In this document: positions 17,094 through 26,131 of the stretch, in pieces
Position numbering within the stretch: the first letter of the stretch is position 1
Layout: every line of letters starts with the position of its first letter
Notes under the pieces: generated by a model
Told to the model about the DNA's origin: nothing
What the model saw: the letters and a program-made list of their open reading frames with translations, nothing else
The model's database searches: none
Position numbers and translations under genes: made by a program
Source of the DNA: JACCYQ01 sp036675565
GTDB taxonomy: Bacteria; Bacteroidota; Bacteroidia; Chitinophagales; Chitinophagaceae
Length of the DNA stretch: 45,282 nt
Reading direction: 5' to 3'
Assembly (NCBI GenBank): GCA_036675565.1
Contig: JAKFER010000015.1
Coordinates: 1-45,282 of the forward strand

Positions 17094-18854
17094 CTATTCA
17101 AACAACTCATATTTCGTCTTCGGTCGTTGTGCTTCCAGCCATTGAAAATTTGCTAATCTCATTTCTCCCGGATCTTTTTGTCGGATTGGCCAAAGTGTTC
17201 CATTAACTGCACTCCTGAAAACGACTTTATATAACTCGCTATCTTTAAAATAAACATCCATGATATCGCTGTTGGCTTCATTGATTCCTGAAAAAGCACT
17301 GTCTTCATCCTGTAAATAATAAATGCTTTTGGCAAATCCTCTTGCTCTCACTGAATCAATAGCACCATCAATAAAAAAACCATCCAGCCTGGTTGCACCA
17401 ACCTGGTTATAAACTTCGGGCTGCACTTCATTAATGATCAAACTGTTTTCAAAAACCTGCAAACGGTCTGCTTTTTTGTTTTTCGTAAAAAGATAAATAG
17501 TATCGCCGGTTATCTGGCTCTTATTGGCCCAGATTACGGGTTGTTGGTACAGGCGAAAGGTAGAATCCGCAAAAGAATAGAATAAACTGTCGCTGGCGGC
17601 TTGTAAGGAGTCGCTGAATATGCGGACATTTCTGAACGCCTCAAAATACCTGTTGGTACTGTCTGTTATTTTCGATTGCAGGTTAACGGTAGTAACTCCT
17701 GTTAAAGTATCAATCTCAGTAAAGCCTTGTATGGAATCGATTTTCGCAATGCCGGTTAACGAATCAGTCAGTACATTATGTGTCAAACTATCGTTTAATG
17801 CCACACCGGTTAAGGAATCAACAACTTTTACACCTGATAATGTATCAGGACTGGTGACCGGAACAGGAACATAAAGATCTGTAAGCCGGGCTGAAAATAA
17901 AGTATCTGCAGACACGTATATGCTATCATTCTCCTGCCTGATGATCATTAATGGCTTTCGCGTAGCTAGAACCGATTCGGTTTTATTATTCCGGAAAATA
18001 ATACCTGCCAGTATGGTGGTGCCTTGTGCGGTATCAACGATTGAAGCATTCCCTTCCGCCTGCGAAATGCCCGTACTATCGTCAACAGCTATGCGAAGTG
18101 CGGTGATCCTCACTGCTCCGTCATTGATAACAGGATTTTGACCAAATTCTGCTTTGCCTGTTTGCAAATTGTAGTAACCATCGCTTGTTACAATGGTCCG
18201 ATTGCTGGAATCCCGGATTAAAGTAGGGGAAATAAATCGGGCCGTTTCAAATTCTGTATTATATAACAAAGAATCAGTTGTAAGATGATAGGAGGGATCA
18301 TTCAAAACAACATTGTTTTTAAAATAAACATCCTTCATATCGGAATAATAATATCCTTCGGTGCTGGTTAAAACGGTTTTTTTATTCACCACTTTACCTC
18401 CATCCCGATAAATTCCAATGCCTGTATTTACATCGTATTCCAGTTTATTGGTAGTAAGCGTGCCATGACCATCGGTTAATTTAACGGCTCCGGTAAGAAA
18501 TGCAATTCTTTGATCTGTCAGGTATCTCAGGTAATTAGCATAAACATCGGTTGTGTCTTCTTCAATATGCACATTGCCGAAAGCTTCAAAAAGATTCAAG
18601 CTTTTATTGATCACACAACTATCGCAACTGAAAAGTGTGTTTCCTTGCTTTAACCGCACATTGCCAACAAGAATTTGTAATTCGGTAATGGAATCTATAC
18701 GTCGATATTCAAGCTTCCTGGCGCCGGGTAAAATTTCAACAAGTCTTGTTGGATTTTTCCTGTTTGAATTCACAGGAGTTTGCGCTGCAATATCTGTAAC
18801 AGCGAAACAACAAAATAATATAAAAAATAAAATAACTGGTGTATGATATCTCAT
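17094..18854 (-). CDS. OstA/LptA-like envelope protein
   Basis: A 586-residue exported protein (signal peptide about 1-25, ending DIAAQ) of the Bacteroidota OstA-like family, related to the LptA/LptD jelly-roll that carries lipopolysaccharide across the periplasm. Repeating strands such as LVGNVRLKQGNTLFSCDSCVI, AFGNVHIEEDTTDVYAN and GAVKLTDGHGTLTTNKLEYD fit a long beta-jelly-roll. Residues about 335-390 contain an unusual DSLTG-rich repeat insert. The start overlaps the MCE gene's stop by one base (TAATG), indicating coupled translation. Its neighbours (MCE, amidase, divergent lptD) agree with an envelope role. Calling it the functional LptA is inference. Confidence 0.88.
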   Translation of the reverse strand: MRYHTPVILFFILFCCFAVTDIAAQTPVNSNRKNPTRLVEILPGARKLEYRRIDSITELQILVGNVRLKQGNTLFSCDSCVINKSLNLFEAFGNVHIEEDTTDVYANYLRYLTDQRIAFLTGAVKLTDGHGTLTTNKLEYDVNTGIGIYRDGGKVVNKKTVLTSTEGYYYSDMKDVYFKNNVVLNDPSYHLTTDSLLYNTEFETARFISPTLIRDSSNRTIVTSDGYYNLQTGKAEFGQNPVINDGAVRITALRIAVDDSTGISQAEGNASIVDTAQGTTILAGIIFRNNKTESVLATRKPLMIIRQENDSIYVSADTLFSARLTDLYVPVPVTSPDTLSGVKVVDSLTGVALNDSLTHNVLTDSLTGIAKIDSIQGFTEIDTLTGVTTVNLQSKITDSTNRYFEAFRNVRIFSDSLQAASDSLFYSFADSTFRLYQQPVIWANKSQITGDTIYLFTKNKKADRLQVFENSLIINEVQPEVYNQVGATRLDGFFIDGAIDSVRARGFAKSIYYLQDEDSAFSGINEANSDIMDVYFKDSELYKVVFRSAVNGTLWPIRQKDPGEMRLANFQWLEAQRPKTKYELFE

Positions 18855-19843
18855 TACTGTACCCTGATGACGGTATCCTTTATTTCAGGCGAAGTTATGG
18901 GGCCTCCTTTATTTCTTCCACCGAATACTGAAATATTAACGTAGCGTTTCGGGTTAACCCGGATATCATCCATCAAAGTTTCCAAACTGATGATAGCGTA
19001 ATTAATATTGTTATAAAGTGTTTTATCATTCATCATTAACCCTAAAGATCCTTCTGTGCTATTCAGTTTATTAGTAAATATTTTCAGGTTATTAACCGTT
19101 TTGTCCAGCGTATCGAGTGTTGATTGAATATCTGCCTGTGCTAATTTTCCCGAGGCTATTTCCAGGTTTTGCATTGTCGTATTGATGCGACCGCTGTTCT
19201 TTGCCAGGTTGCCTGTAATCTCATTTACATTTCCTAAAGATTCGGCTAACACAATGGATTGGGCAGCCAGTAAACTTTGCACATGGGCACTTGTGCGATT
19301 CAGGTTGGCAATCATAGATTGCAGGTTGTGTTGGGTATTGGGATCCAGCACCCGGTTAAAATTCCCGATAAGTATTTTTAATGAGTCAATAGCATCACGG
19401 GTTTTACTCAGGGTAGGACTCACCTGGGAAGTTAAATCGCCCAGGATACCCTCATTGACTATTGTTTGAATAGTATCTCCGTGCTTTAGAAATTCATTTG
19501 AAGTTCCCATATCGATCGTAATAGTTGATGCACCGACGAGTCCGGCGGCAATGTAAGCCCTGGAATCTTTGGGGATGTTTACGTCTTTTGTGAGATTAAT
19601 GGTTACCACAATAGCACTCACTTCTTTATCAGTTGGTGCAAAATCATAAACAGTCCCTATGGGAAGACCATTAATTTTAACGGAGTTTGATTTATCAAGA
19701 GAACCTAGTTTGTCAAAAACGGCATGTATATGTGTATCTTTCTTAAATACCTGGTTGCCTTTTAAAAAATTAAAACCTAACACCAGAAGGACTATGGCAA
19801 CTACCGCCAATATTCCAACTTTCGTTTCATTATTGATCTTCAT
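18854..19843 (-). CDS. MCE/MlaD family lipid-transport protein
   Basis: A 329-residue protein anchored by one N-terminal helix (about residues 8-27) with a single MCE domain (about 37-116: SLDKSNSVKINGLPIGTVYDF, then AAGLVGASTITIDMG). A long helical tail (about 140-275) follows, which in MCE proteins forms a tube or oligomerisation stalk. MlaD-like proteins work with an MlaE permease and MlaF ATPase to move phospholipids between membranes; neither is in this window. It shares a TAATG junction with the downstream OstA-like gene. Upstream lies the amidase, separated by a terminator. Confidence 0.93.
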   Translation of the reverse strand: MKINNETKVGILAVVAIVLLVLGFNFLKGNQVFKKDTHIHAVFDKLGSLDKSNSVKINGLPIGTVYDFAPTDKEVSAIVVTINLTKDVNIPKDSRAYIAAGLVGASTITIDMGTSNEFLKHGDTIQTIVNEGILGDLTSQVSPTLSKTRDAIDSLKILIGNFNRVLDPNTQHNLQSMIANLNRTSAHVQSLLAAQSIVLAESLGNVNEITGNLAKNSGRINTTMQNLEIASGKLAQADIQSTLDTLDKTVNNLKIFTNKLNSTEGSLGLMMNDKTLYNNINYAIISLETLMDDIRVNPKRYVNISVFGGRNKGGPITSPEIKDTVIRVQ

Positions 19844-19904
19844 GTATTTTTTTTTATAGCAGTAGATGGCTATTGGCTGCCAAATTACTCAATATTTTAA
19901 TAAC

Positions 19905-19937
19905 TAAAATAAAAGGACGGGATGCGATCCCGTCCTT
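19905..19937 (-). terminator. Intrinsic terminator of the amidase gene
   Basis: On the minus strand an 11-bp perfect stem (AAGGACGGGAT / ATCCCGTCCTT, 19913-19937, 3-base loop) is followed by TTTTATTTTA. It lies 25 bases past the amidase stop and separates it from the MCE gene. Confidence 0.88.
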
Positions 19938-19962
19938 AATATGAAAAAATTATGCCTTCTGA

Positions 19963-20946
19963 TTATTTACTGTTTCGTTCCTTTTCCATTTCATCCACTT
20001 GTTTCAAAAATTCATAGCTGCTTTTTTCATTGGGAACATTCACTTTTGCAGAAGTAGTATTGGTTGCATTCTGGTGATCTTCAATCCATCCTATATAACT
20101 TTTAACTGCATTGGTGATGCATTGAGCAATTTCAGACTGGCCTTTTGCACTATTCAAATAATCTTCATCTTCTTTATTGCTGATAAACCCGGTTTCAACT
20201 AATACACTAGGCATAGCCGTTGCCTGTAAAACCCAGATACCTGCCTGGCGTTGTTTAACATCGCGGCTGGTACGGCCAACTTTGGTAAATTCTTCTTCAA
20301 CCAAACTGGCTAATGTTGCACTGCGTTTAAAATATTGTTTAGTTTTTAATAAGGAAAGAGCAATGAATTCAGGACTGTTAGGATCAACTTCGCCATATTT
20401 ATCTTTATAATTGGCCTCCATCATCATGGGCGCATTTTCCCTTAATGCAACTTCTTTGTCTTCATTCTTATGTGCACCCCAGATATAAGTTTCTGTTCCT
20501 TTGGCAGGATTAGGAATTGTGTAGTATCGATAAGTAGGCACTTTTCTCTTTTTAGAACCTTTGCCAACATATTTATATCCTGTTCTTTCTTTTCCTTTTT
20601 TAGCGGGAGCAGAATTTACATGGATGGAAATAAACAGGTCGGCGTTTTGCTGGTTAGCCATCTTAGCCCTCGCATGCAATTCAGGATATGAATCAGTAGT
20701 GCGGGTGTATATAATTTTTACGTCGGGAATTTCTTTTTCAATCAAGGCGCCAAGTTTTAAGGAAACATCCAGGCAGATATCTTTTTCTGAACTGTATTTA
20801 CCACGGGCGCCACCATCATGTCCGCCATGACCGGCATCGATTACTATGGTTTTAACCACTTTCTGGTCTGTCCCGAATTTGATAAAAGAAAATAATACAG
20901 GGCAAATTGCCAGGATGGTTAAGCTTAATAAGGTGCGTTTAAACAT
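19963..20946 (-). CDS. N-acetylmuramoyl-L-alanine amidase (Amidase_3)
   Basis: A 327-residue exported zinc amidase that removes peptides from peptidoglycan. An N-terminal hydrophobic signal (about 5-23) precedes the catalytic domain. Zinc ligands are H40 (DAGHGGHDGG), E54 (SSEKD) and H109 (SIHVNSA), and the catalytic Glu is in VLVETGFISN. A basic insert (residues about 112-145, KGKERTGYKYVGKGSKKRK) lies after the third ligand, as in other Bacteroidota homologues. A charged tail follows the catalytic domain. It is divergent from lptD with 79 bases between the start codons, so both promoters share that gap. Confidence 0.95.
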   Translation of the reverse strand: MFKRTLLSLTILAICPVLFSFIKFGTDQKVVKTIVIDAGHGGHDGGARGKYSSEKDICLDVSLKLGALIEKEIPDVKIIYTRTTDSYPELHARAKMANQQNADLFISIHVNSAPAKKGKERTGYKYVGKGSKKRKVPTYRYYTIPNPAKGTETYIWGAHKNEDKEVALRENAPMMMEANYKDKYGEVDPNSPEFIALSLLKTKQYFKRSATLASLVEEEFTKVGRTSRDVKQRQAGIWVLQATAMPSVLVETGFISNKEDEDYLNSAKGQSEIAQCITNAVKSYIGWIEDHQNATNTTSAKVNVPNEKSSYEFLKQVDEMEKERNSK

Positions 20947-21025
20947 GGTAGATTCGGCTTTTATCGGTTAGTGGGAATCTTCACAAATCGTTTAAGTTTT
21001 AAAGGATTATTTTTGCCCTCACCGT

Positions 21026-23749
21026 ATGAGGGTATACTGCAAATCTAACTTAAAATACTTGTTTTCCGTAGTACTAACTGCATTGTTATTGTTAACATTA
21101 ACGTGGAAAACTTACGCTTCGCATATATCTGCGAACTTTTTTTACAGTCCATTAACAACAGACCAGATTATTCAGCAAATTGATACGGTTCCAAAAACAC
21201 GCATACCGGTTACCGATACATTACCACGCAGAGATTCCTTATCACCCATTACTGATTCTGTGATCCAGGTCGTGGATACCTTTTCATTAAAAATGAGCAG
21301 GGATTCCCTGGATGGTCCCGTTACCTATGAGGCTGAGGATTCGGCAGTTGTATTGATCCAGCAAAAACAAATCTTGCTTTATGGGAAAACCAAAACCCAA
21401 TACCAGGATATAACGCTGACTTCTCCATACGTCGAATTGGATCAGCAAACAAACATTCTTACAGCCATTAGTGGAAGGGATAGTTTGGGTGAAATAGATG
21501 AACGTGCCCGGTTTGTACAGGCTGAAAATGATTTCAGCAGCGATACCATCCGTTTTAATTTTAAAACACAGAAAGGCCTTACTAAAAATACGTTTACGCA
21601 ATCCGGTGAAATGTTTATACAGGGCCGTGATATTAAAAAAGTTGGGTCCGACACTTATTTTATAAGCGAAGGTATTTTTACGACCTGCAACCTGGATGAA
21701 CCGCATTTCGCATTTAAATCCAATAAATTAAAACTAATCAATGACAAGCTTGCCGTATCGGGACCCACACATCCCGAGTTCGAAGGTGTGCCTGTTCCCA
21801 TTTACCTGCCTTTCGGATTTTATCCATTGAGTCGTGGACGGCACTCCGGTATGCTGGCTCCCAGTTTTGCTACCAATGAGCAAATGGGGTTAGGATTAGA
21901 AGGATTGGGTTATTATAAAGTGTTAAGTGAATACGTTGATGTTACACTACGTGGAAATATTTATTCTTATGGTGGTTGGCTGGCTAGCTTTTCACCAACT
22001 TACCGCAAGAGGTATAAATACAATGGAGCATTTAACCTGACAGTTCAAAACACCCGCGCCAATTTTAAAGGCGATCCCGATTTCTTGAATTCAAAAAGTT
22101 TCCAGGTAAACTGGAATCATACTGTTGATAGTCGTGCAAGACCGGGAACAACTTTCGGTGCATCAGTAAATGCCGGGTCCACACAATTTAACCGGTTGGT
22201 ACCAAATAATGTTAACCAGAACTTTCAAAACCAGCTTTATTCCAGCATCCGTTATTCAAAATCCTGGCAGGATAAACCTTATAACCTCACATTAAGCGCC
22301 AATCACAGCCAGAATAATAATACAAGATTGGTCAATCTCAGTTTGCCGGATGCGGGTTTTACTGTCAATACAGTTTATCCATTTCAACCAAAAGAAATGA
22401 TCGGTGCACCAAAATGGTATGAGAAGTTGGGTGTGGGTTATAATGGTGCCTTTCGTAATACGGCTTCATTTTATGATTCTGCATTTAGCCTCAAAAGCCT
22501 GATAGATACTTTTCAATGGGGTGCACAACACAGTATTCCCATTTCACTTTCTTTACCACCTATTTTAGGAGGTGCCATAATGGTTTCACCCAATGTTTCT
22601 TATAGCCAAACCTGGTTTGCGCAAACTTTCAGGCGTGTATGGAATGATGGATTGAAGAAAGTAGATACGGTTGTAAATAAAGGGTTTTATACTGATCATA
22701 CATTATCAACAGGTATCGGTTTAAATACGGCCATTTTCGGAACTTATAATTTTAAAGATTCGCGGGTGATGGCCATCAGGCATGTCATACGTCCATCCGT
22801 AAGCGTAAATTACCGGCCCGATCTTTCAGGTAAGCATTATTACGATGCGCAGGTTGATACTACAGGGAGAACCGTTCGGTTTAATGAATATGCGGGTGGA
22901 CTGTATTCATTTTATTCTGAAGGTGAGTTTGGTGGATTAAGTTTCCAGGTGGATAATAATATTGAAATGAAACATCGCAGCAGGAAAGATACTGGGGAAG
23001 CTGCTATTAAAAAGATCCGGTTGGTCGATGGGTTTGGTTTCAGTTCTTCGTATAATTTCTTTGCAGACTCTTTAAAGCTTTCTCCATTTAATTTATACCT
23101 GCGCAGTACTTTATTCGAGAAAATAAATATCAGCGCCAATGCTACCCTTAATCCTTATGTAAGAGATTCTTTTGGTCGCAATACCAATCAGTATGCGTGG
23201 CAAGCCGGGCGATTTTCACCGGGTAAGATTACCAGTGGAAATGTGGCTATCTCCACCCAGTTCCAAAGCAAACCCAAAGACCCGGAAAAGGAAGCCAAAA
23301 AACAAGAGCAACTGGATATGATACAAAGCGATCCTAATCTTGTTGGGGATCAGCAACGGTTGATGGATTATATGCAGCAAAATCCCAACGAGTTTGTCGA
23401 TTTTAATATTCCATGGACATTGGGTCTGTCATTTTCACTGAACTTCTTTGAACAATTGAAACCAGATTATAGTGGTTATACCACGGAGTTTAGCAGTGAC
23501 CTTCGTTTCAACGGCAGTTTCAATTTAACGGAGAAGTGGAACTTCAGTGCAGACGGTTATTATAATTTAAACACCAGTCAATTGCAAACATTCCAGATGT
23601 CCATTTCCCGCGATCTGCATTGCTGGCAAATGTCCATCAGTGTGGCACCGGTGGGATTGTTCCGATATTTCAGTATCAATATCAATCCCAAATCTGCATT
23701 GTTGCAGGATCTGAAAGTGAATCGCACCCGTTCGTTCCAGACTTTCTAA
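21026..23749 (+). CDS. lptD: LptD-like LPS-assembly outer-membrane protein
   Basis: A 907-residue protein. A hydrophobic export signal (about residues 9-32) precedes a Pro/Asp-rich linker, then an OstA/LptA-like jelly-roll (about 100-225: KQILLYGKTKTQYQDITLTSPYVEL) and a large C-terminal barrel. PIYLPFGFYPLSRGRHSGML (around residues 255-275) is the junction typical of Bacteroidota LptD-like proteins. LptD with LptE inserts lipopolysaccharide into the outer leaflet. It is longer than the E. coli protein (about 784 residues). A TATTTTTG sequence at 21008-21015 fits the Bacteroidota -7 consensus TAnnTTTG but leaves almost no leader, so its role is uncertain. The stop overlaps the convergent plsC stop. 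Confidence 0.9.
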   Translation: MRVYCKSNLKYLFSVVLTALLLLTLTWKTYASHISANFFYSPLTTDQIIQQIDTVPKTRIPVTDTLPRRDSLSPITDSVIQVVDTFSLKMSRDSLDGPVTYEAEDSAVVLIQQKQILLYGKTKTQYQDITLTSPYVELDQQTNILTAISGRDSLGEIDERARFVQAENDFSSDTIRFNFKTQKGLTKNTFTQSGEMFIQGRDIKKVGSDTYFISEGIFTTCNLDEPHFAFKSNKLKLINDKLAVSGPTHPEFEGVPVPIYLPFGFYPLSRGRHSGMLAPSFATNEQMGLGLEGLGYYKVLSEYVDVTLRGNIYSYGGWLASFSPTYRKRYKYNGAFNLTVQNTRANFKGDPDFLNSKSFQVNWNHTVDSRARPGTTFGASVNAGSTQFNRLVPNNVNQNFQNQLYSSIRYSKSWQDKPYNLTLSANHSQNNNTRLVNLSLPDAGFTVNTVYPFQPKEMIGAPKWYEKLGVGYNGAFRNTASFYDSAFSLKSLIDTFQWGAQHSIPISLSLPPILGGAIMVSPNVSYSQTWFAQTFRRVWNDGLKKVDTVVNKGFYTDHTLSTGIGLNTAIFGTYNFKDSRVMAIRHVIRPSVSVNYRPDLSGKHYYDAQVDTTGRTVRFNEYAGGLYSFYSEGEFGGLSFQVDNNIEMKHRSRKDTGEAAIKKIRLVDGFGFSSSYNFFADSLKLSPFNLYLRSTLFEKINISANATLNPYVRDSFGRNTNQYAWQAGRFSPGKITSGNVAISTQFQSKPKDPEKEAKKQEQLDMIQSDPNLVGDQQRLMDYMQQNPNEFVDFNIPWTLGLSFSLNFFEQLKPDYSGYTTEFSSDLRFNGSFNLTEKWNFSADGYYNLNTSQLQTFQMSISRDLHCWQMSISVAPVGLFRYFSININPKSALLQDLKVNRTRSFQTF

Positions 23750-24489
23750 CGTTTATTTTTTAAGATGAATTGGCGCATGATTTCGTGTACGCGATTCTTT
23801 AATTCTTCAGCTGTTTCATTTTCGGCTATTGGTACGGGTTGCAAATGATGCATCTCTACGCGGTGTGGCCAGAAGAAGAATTTTTTATGAAGGGGTAAAA
23901 CTCTTTCCGTATAAAATATAACAGTGGGTAAGATCGGTTTTCGTGTATCTATGGCCAACCGGAATGCACCATCATGAAATCGTTGCAAAGGTTCTTTTGT
24001 TTTGTTGCGGGTTCCTTCGGCAAAGATCACCATATGCATACCCTGTCTCAGCACTTCCTTCATTTTCATATAGCTCGCTTTACGGCTTGCTTCGCTTTTG
24101 CGATTGACCAAAACACTTCCTCCTTTATAAATAATATTGAATACTGGTATTTTAGCCATTTCATCTTTGGCAATGGTTTTATTTGGCCCTGGTATGCCGG
24201 GCGATGTAAGGGGCACATCCATGAATGAATTGTGATTGCAAACGATGATAAAGTTTTCACCTTTATTGAAATGTTCGCGGCCGGTAAAAATGCGTCGTAC
24301 ACCGATCAATACAAAAAAGATTTTCATCCAGACTCTTGAAACATCAATAAAAACAGCACTGCGGCGGGGTTCGGTTTTTATAAACCTGGTAAGCCATGCA
24401 GCGGGAATAATCAGCAGCATAGAAAGTACAAAAACCAATAAGGCCCAAAAAGCTAAAACCCGTCCCAGTATATTCTTAATTAACTCCAT
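23746..24489 (-). CDS. plsC: 1-acyl-sn-glycerol-3-phosphate acyltransferase (PlsC)
   Basis: A 247-residue inner-membrane acyltransferase that makes phosphatidic acid from lysophosphatidic acid. The N-terminal helix spans about residues 10-36. Catalytic block I is NHNSFMD (H86, D91) and block III is FAEGTRNK (EGTR at 158-161); a block-IV-like ILPTVIF segment follows. The stop codon overlaps the lptD stop on the other strand, with no terminator between them. Placement next to LptD agrees with an envelope-lipid neighbourhood. Confidence 0.94.
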   Translation of the reverse strand: MELIKNILGRVLAFWALLVFVLSMLLIIPAAWLTRFIKTEPRRSAVFIDVSRVWMKIFFVLIGVRRIFTGREHFNKGENFIIVCNHNSFMDVPLTSPGIPGPNKTIAKDEMAKIPVFNIIYKGGSVLVNRKSEASRKASYMKMKEVLRQGMHMVIFAEGTRNKTKEPLQRFHDGAFRLAIDTRKPILPTVIFYTERVLPLHKKFFFWPHRVEMHHLQPVPIAENETAEELKNRVHEIMRQFILKNKR

Positions 24490-24546
24490 GAATGATTTCT
24501 TAATACAGGCGAAAATAAAAAGATACCCCGTTCTTCTTTTATTTTT

Positions 24547-25215
24547 TTATAAATGCCAGTTAATGGGATCAATATGATGGGCCGCCAGGTATTCGTTTGT
24601 TTTGGAAAAATGCCGGCATCCAGAAAATTTGGTAACGCTGAAAGGGGATGGATGCGCTGATTCTAATACCAGGTGTTTTTTTTCATCGATCAGCACTTTT
24701 TTATTGCGTGCAAAATTTCCCCAAAGAATAAATACAAGATTTTTTTTCCGTGCAGACAAAATCCGGATCACTTCATCTGTAAATGTCATCCAGCCAATTT
24801 TTTCATGGCTTGCCGGTTCATTTGCCCTAACCGTTAAAATCGCATTCAACAATAATACACCCTGGCTTGCCCATGAATTCAGGTTTCCGGATGTGTTGAT
24901 GGGTACACCTATATCTGCATTCAACTCCTTAAAAATATTTACGAGTGAGGGTGGGGGTTTGGTTCCATGTTGAACGGAGAAACACAAACCATGTGCTTGT
25001 CCTGCACCATGATAAGGATCCTGTCCTAGGATTACCACTTTAACCTGGTCAAAAGGAGTTGAATCGAATGCATGAAATATCTGCGACCCTTTGGGATAAA
25101 TAATTTTTCCCTGGGCTTTTTCAATTTTTAAATGATTGACTATTTCGCTGAAATAAGGTTTATCAAATTCTGGTTGTAAAACCTCCTTCCAGCTTTTTTC
25201 AATTTTTACATCCAT
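24547..25215 (-). CDS. ung: Uracil-DNA glycosylase, family 1
   Basis: A 222-residue base-excision repair enzyme that removes uracil from DNA. The water-activating loop GQDPYHG (residues 64-70, catalytic Asp 66) and the DNA-intercalation loop HPSPFS are present; Phe replaces the more common Leu in the latter. The start at 25215 (MDVKIEKSW) is chosen because it matches the family's N-terminus. A longer frame to 25332 would add 39 hydrophobic residues encoded by repetitive AT-rich DNA. Reads toward plsC with 57 bases between them; co-transcription is possible. Confidence 0.96.
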   Translation of the reverse strand: MDVKIEKSWKEVLQPEFDKPYFSEIVNHLKIEKAQGKIIYPKGSQIFHAFDSTPFDQVKVVILGQDPYHGAGQAHGLCFSVQHGTKPPPSLVNIFKELNADIGVPINTSGNLNSWASQGVLLLNAILTVRANEPASHEKIGWMTFTDEVIRILSARKKNLVFILWGNFARNKKVLIDEKKHLVLESAHPSPFSVTKFSGCRHFSKTNEYLAAHHIDPINWHL

Positions 25216-25537
25216 GGCTTGGAAGATAATACAATTGGACAATTTGAAAATTTGGTAATTTGAAAATTTGAAAATGGAGAGAAAAATTTGGCAATTGCAA
25301 GTTGAAATTGTAAATAGAAAAAAACATTGCATTCTTTTCTCACAATGACTCTTGTCATGCCGACGCAGGAGGCATCTCAGACTGTTTCATGAAATGAAAT
25401 TTATCAAATCCAATCAGACACCTTTTAAACAAAGTTAAAATTCAAAAGTAAAAAGAAAGCTGCTGGCGTTAAATTTAATTGCCAGGCATTTAATTACTAA
25501 TTATATCATTTTGTATTTTACCTTTTGAATTTTGCAT
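25216..25537. repeat. Intergenic repeat cluster (AATTTGAAA iterations, TCATGCCGACGCAGGAGG repeat, short palindromic element)
   Basis: Three elements fill this gap. Degenerate AATTTGAAA/CAATTTG copies are at 25231-25275. A 39-base sequence at 25351-25389 (containing GTCATGCCGACGCAGGAGG) recurs at 36255-36293 with one mismatch. An approximately 100-base element at 25437-25538 with imperfect terminal inverted repeats (AAAATTCAAAAG...CTTTTGAATTTTG) recurs at about 36142-36240. No coding frame is credible here. Confidence 0.7.
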
Positions 25538-26131
25538 TCATTCGTCAGTTACCAAATAACCAATAGGTTTAAAAGAATAATTGTTCGACATCTCAGCCGA
25601 GCATGCGGTAATACCCACAACCAGGTCCATTTTAGCCTGTATGCGGATATGATCCCCGGCTTTGCTTTTTGGAGGCAACACGGAAATTTTCCCGGTTTCA
25701 CCATCTATCGGAACATTCATGAAAATATTAAAACATACAGGGATCATATCGGGACCTATTCCATATTCATGTAAAACTTCTGTTAGGTTTCCATGACATC
25801 CCCTGTGCGGATTGGTATCTCCATAAATAATGCGGAAGGTATCAGCACTGCAAGGTGTTAGTAGAAAGTCGTGCCGGCCGACTGTATCTTCTGTCATTTG
25901 AAACATCACATTACTGCGATTCGAATAAAATTTATGGCCTTTGGTTAAATAGATTGTTTCGGCATAGTCAATTGTTCTGCCCGAAGAAAGATATTCTCTT
26001 TTATCATCCAGGTTAAAACAAATAAAATCAGCAACCTGTTCGCCTTCTATATCCACCACGTTTAAAAATTGTCCTTTTTTTAAAATGAATGAGACCGCAC
26101 TACGTGGTTGAATAATGTTTAATTTTTCCAT
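25538..26131 (-). CDS. DUF1989 / urea-carboxylase-associated family protein
   Basis: A 197-residue protein of the DUF1989 (UCA) family. Members encoded next to urea/guanidine carboxylases were shown to be carboxyguanidine deiminase subunits (CgdA/CgdB), so hydrolysis of a C-N bond of a guanidino or urea-type compound is the family precedent. Seen: GEQVADFICFN (residues 30-40), HRGCHGNL (109-116), and the conserved ITACSAEMSNN with C177. Cys/His at C94, H109, C112, H113 and C177 are candidates for metal or catalysis (inference). Its start lies 32 bases inside the upstream YqcI/YcgG gene, implying translational coupling. No carboxylase gene is present in the window. Confidence 0.9.
   Translation of the reverse strand: MEKLNIIQPRSAVSFILKKGQFLNVVDIEGEQVADFICFNLDDKREYLSSGRTIDYAETIYLTKGHKFYSNRSNVMFQMTEDTVGRHDFLLTPCSADTFRIIYGDTNPHRGCHGNLTEVLHEYGIGPDMIPVCFNIFMNVPIDGETGKISVLPPKSKAGDHIRIQAKMDLVVGITACSAEMSNNYSFKPIGYLVTDE

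Noticed and set aside
21008..21015. TATTTTTG as the lptD promoter -7 box
   Set aside because: It fits TAnnTTTG but lies 10 bases from the start codon and no TTTG box is found at the expected upstream distance.
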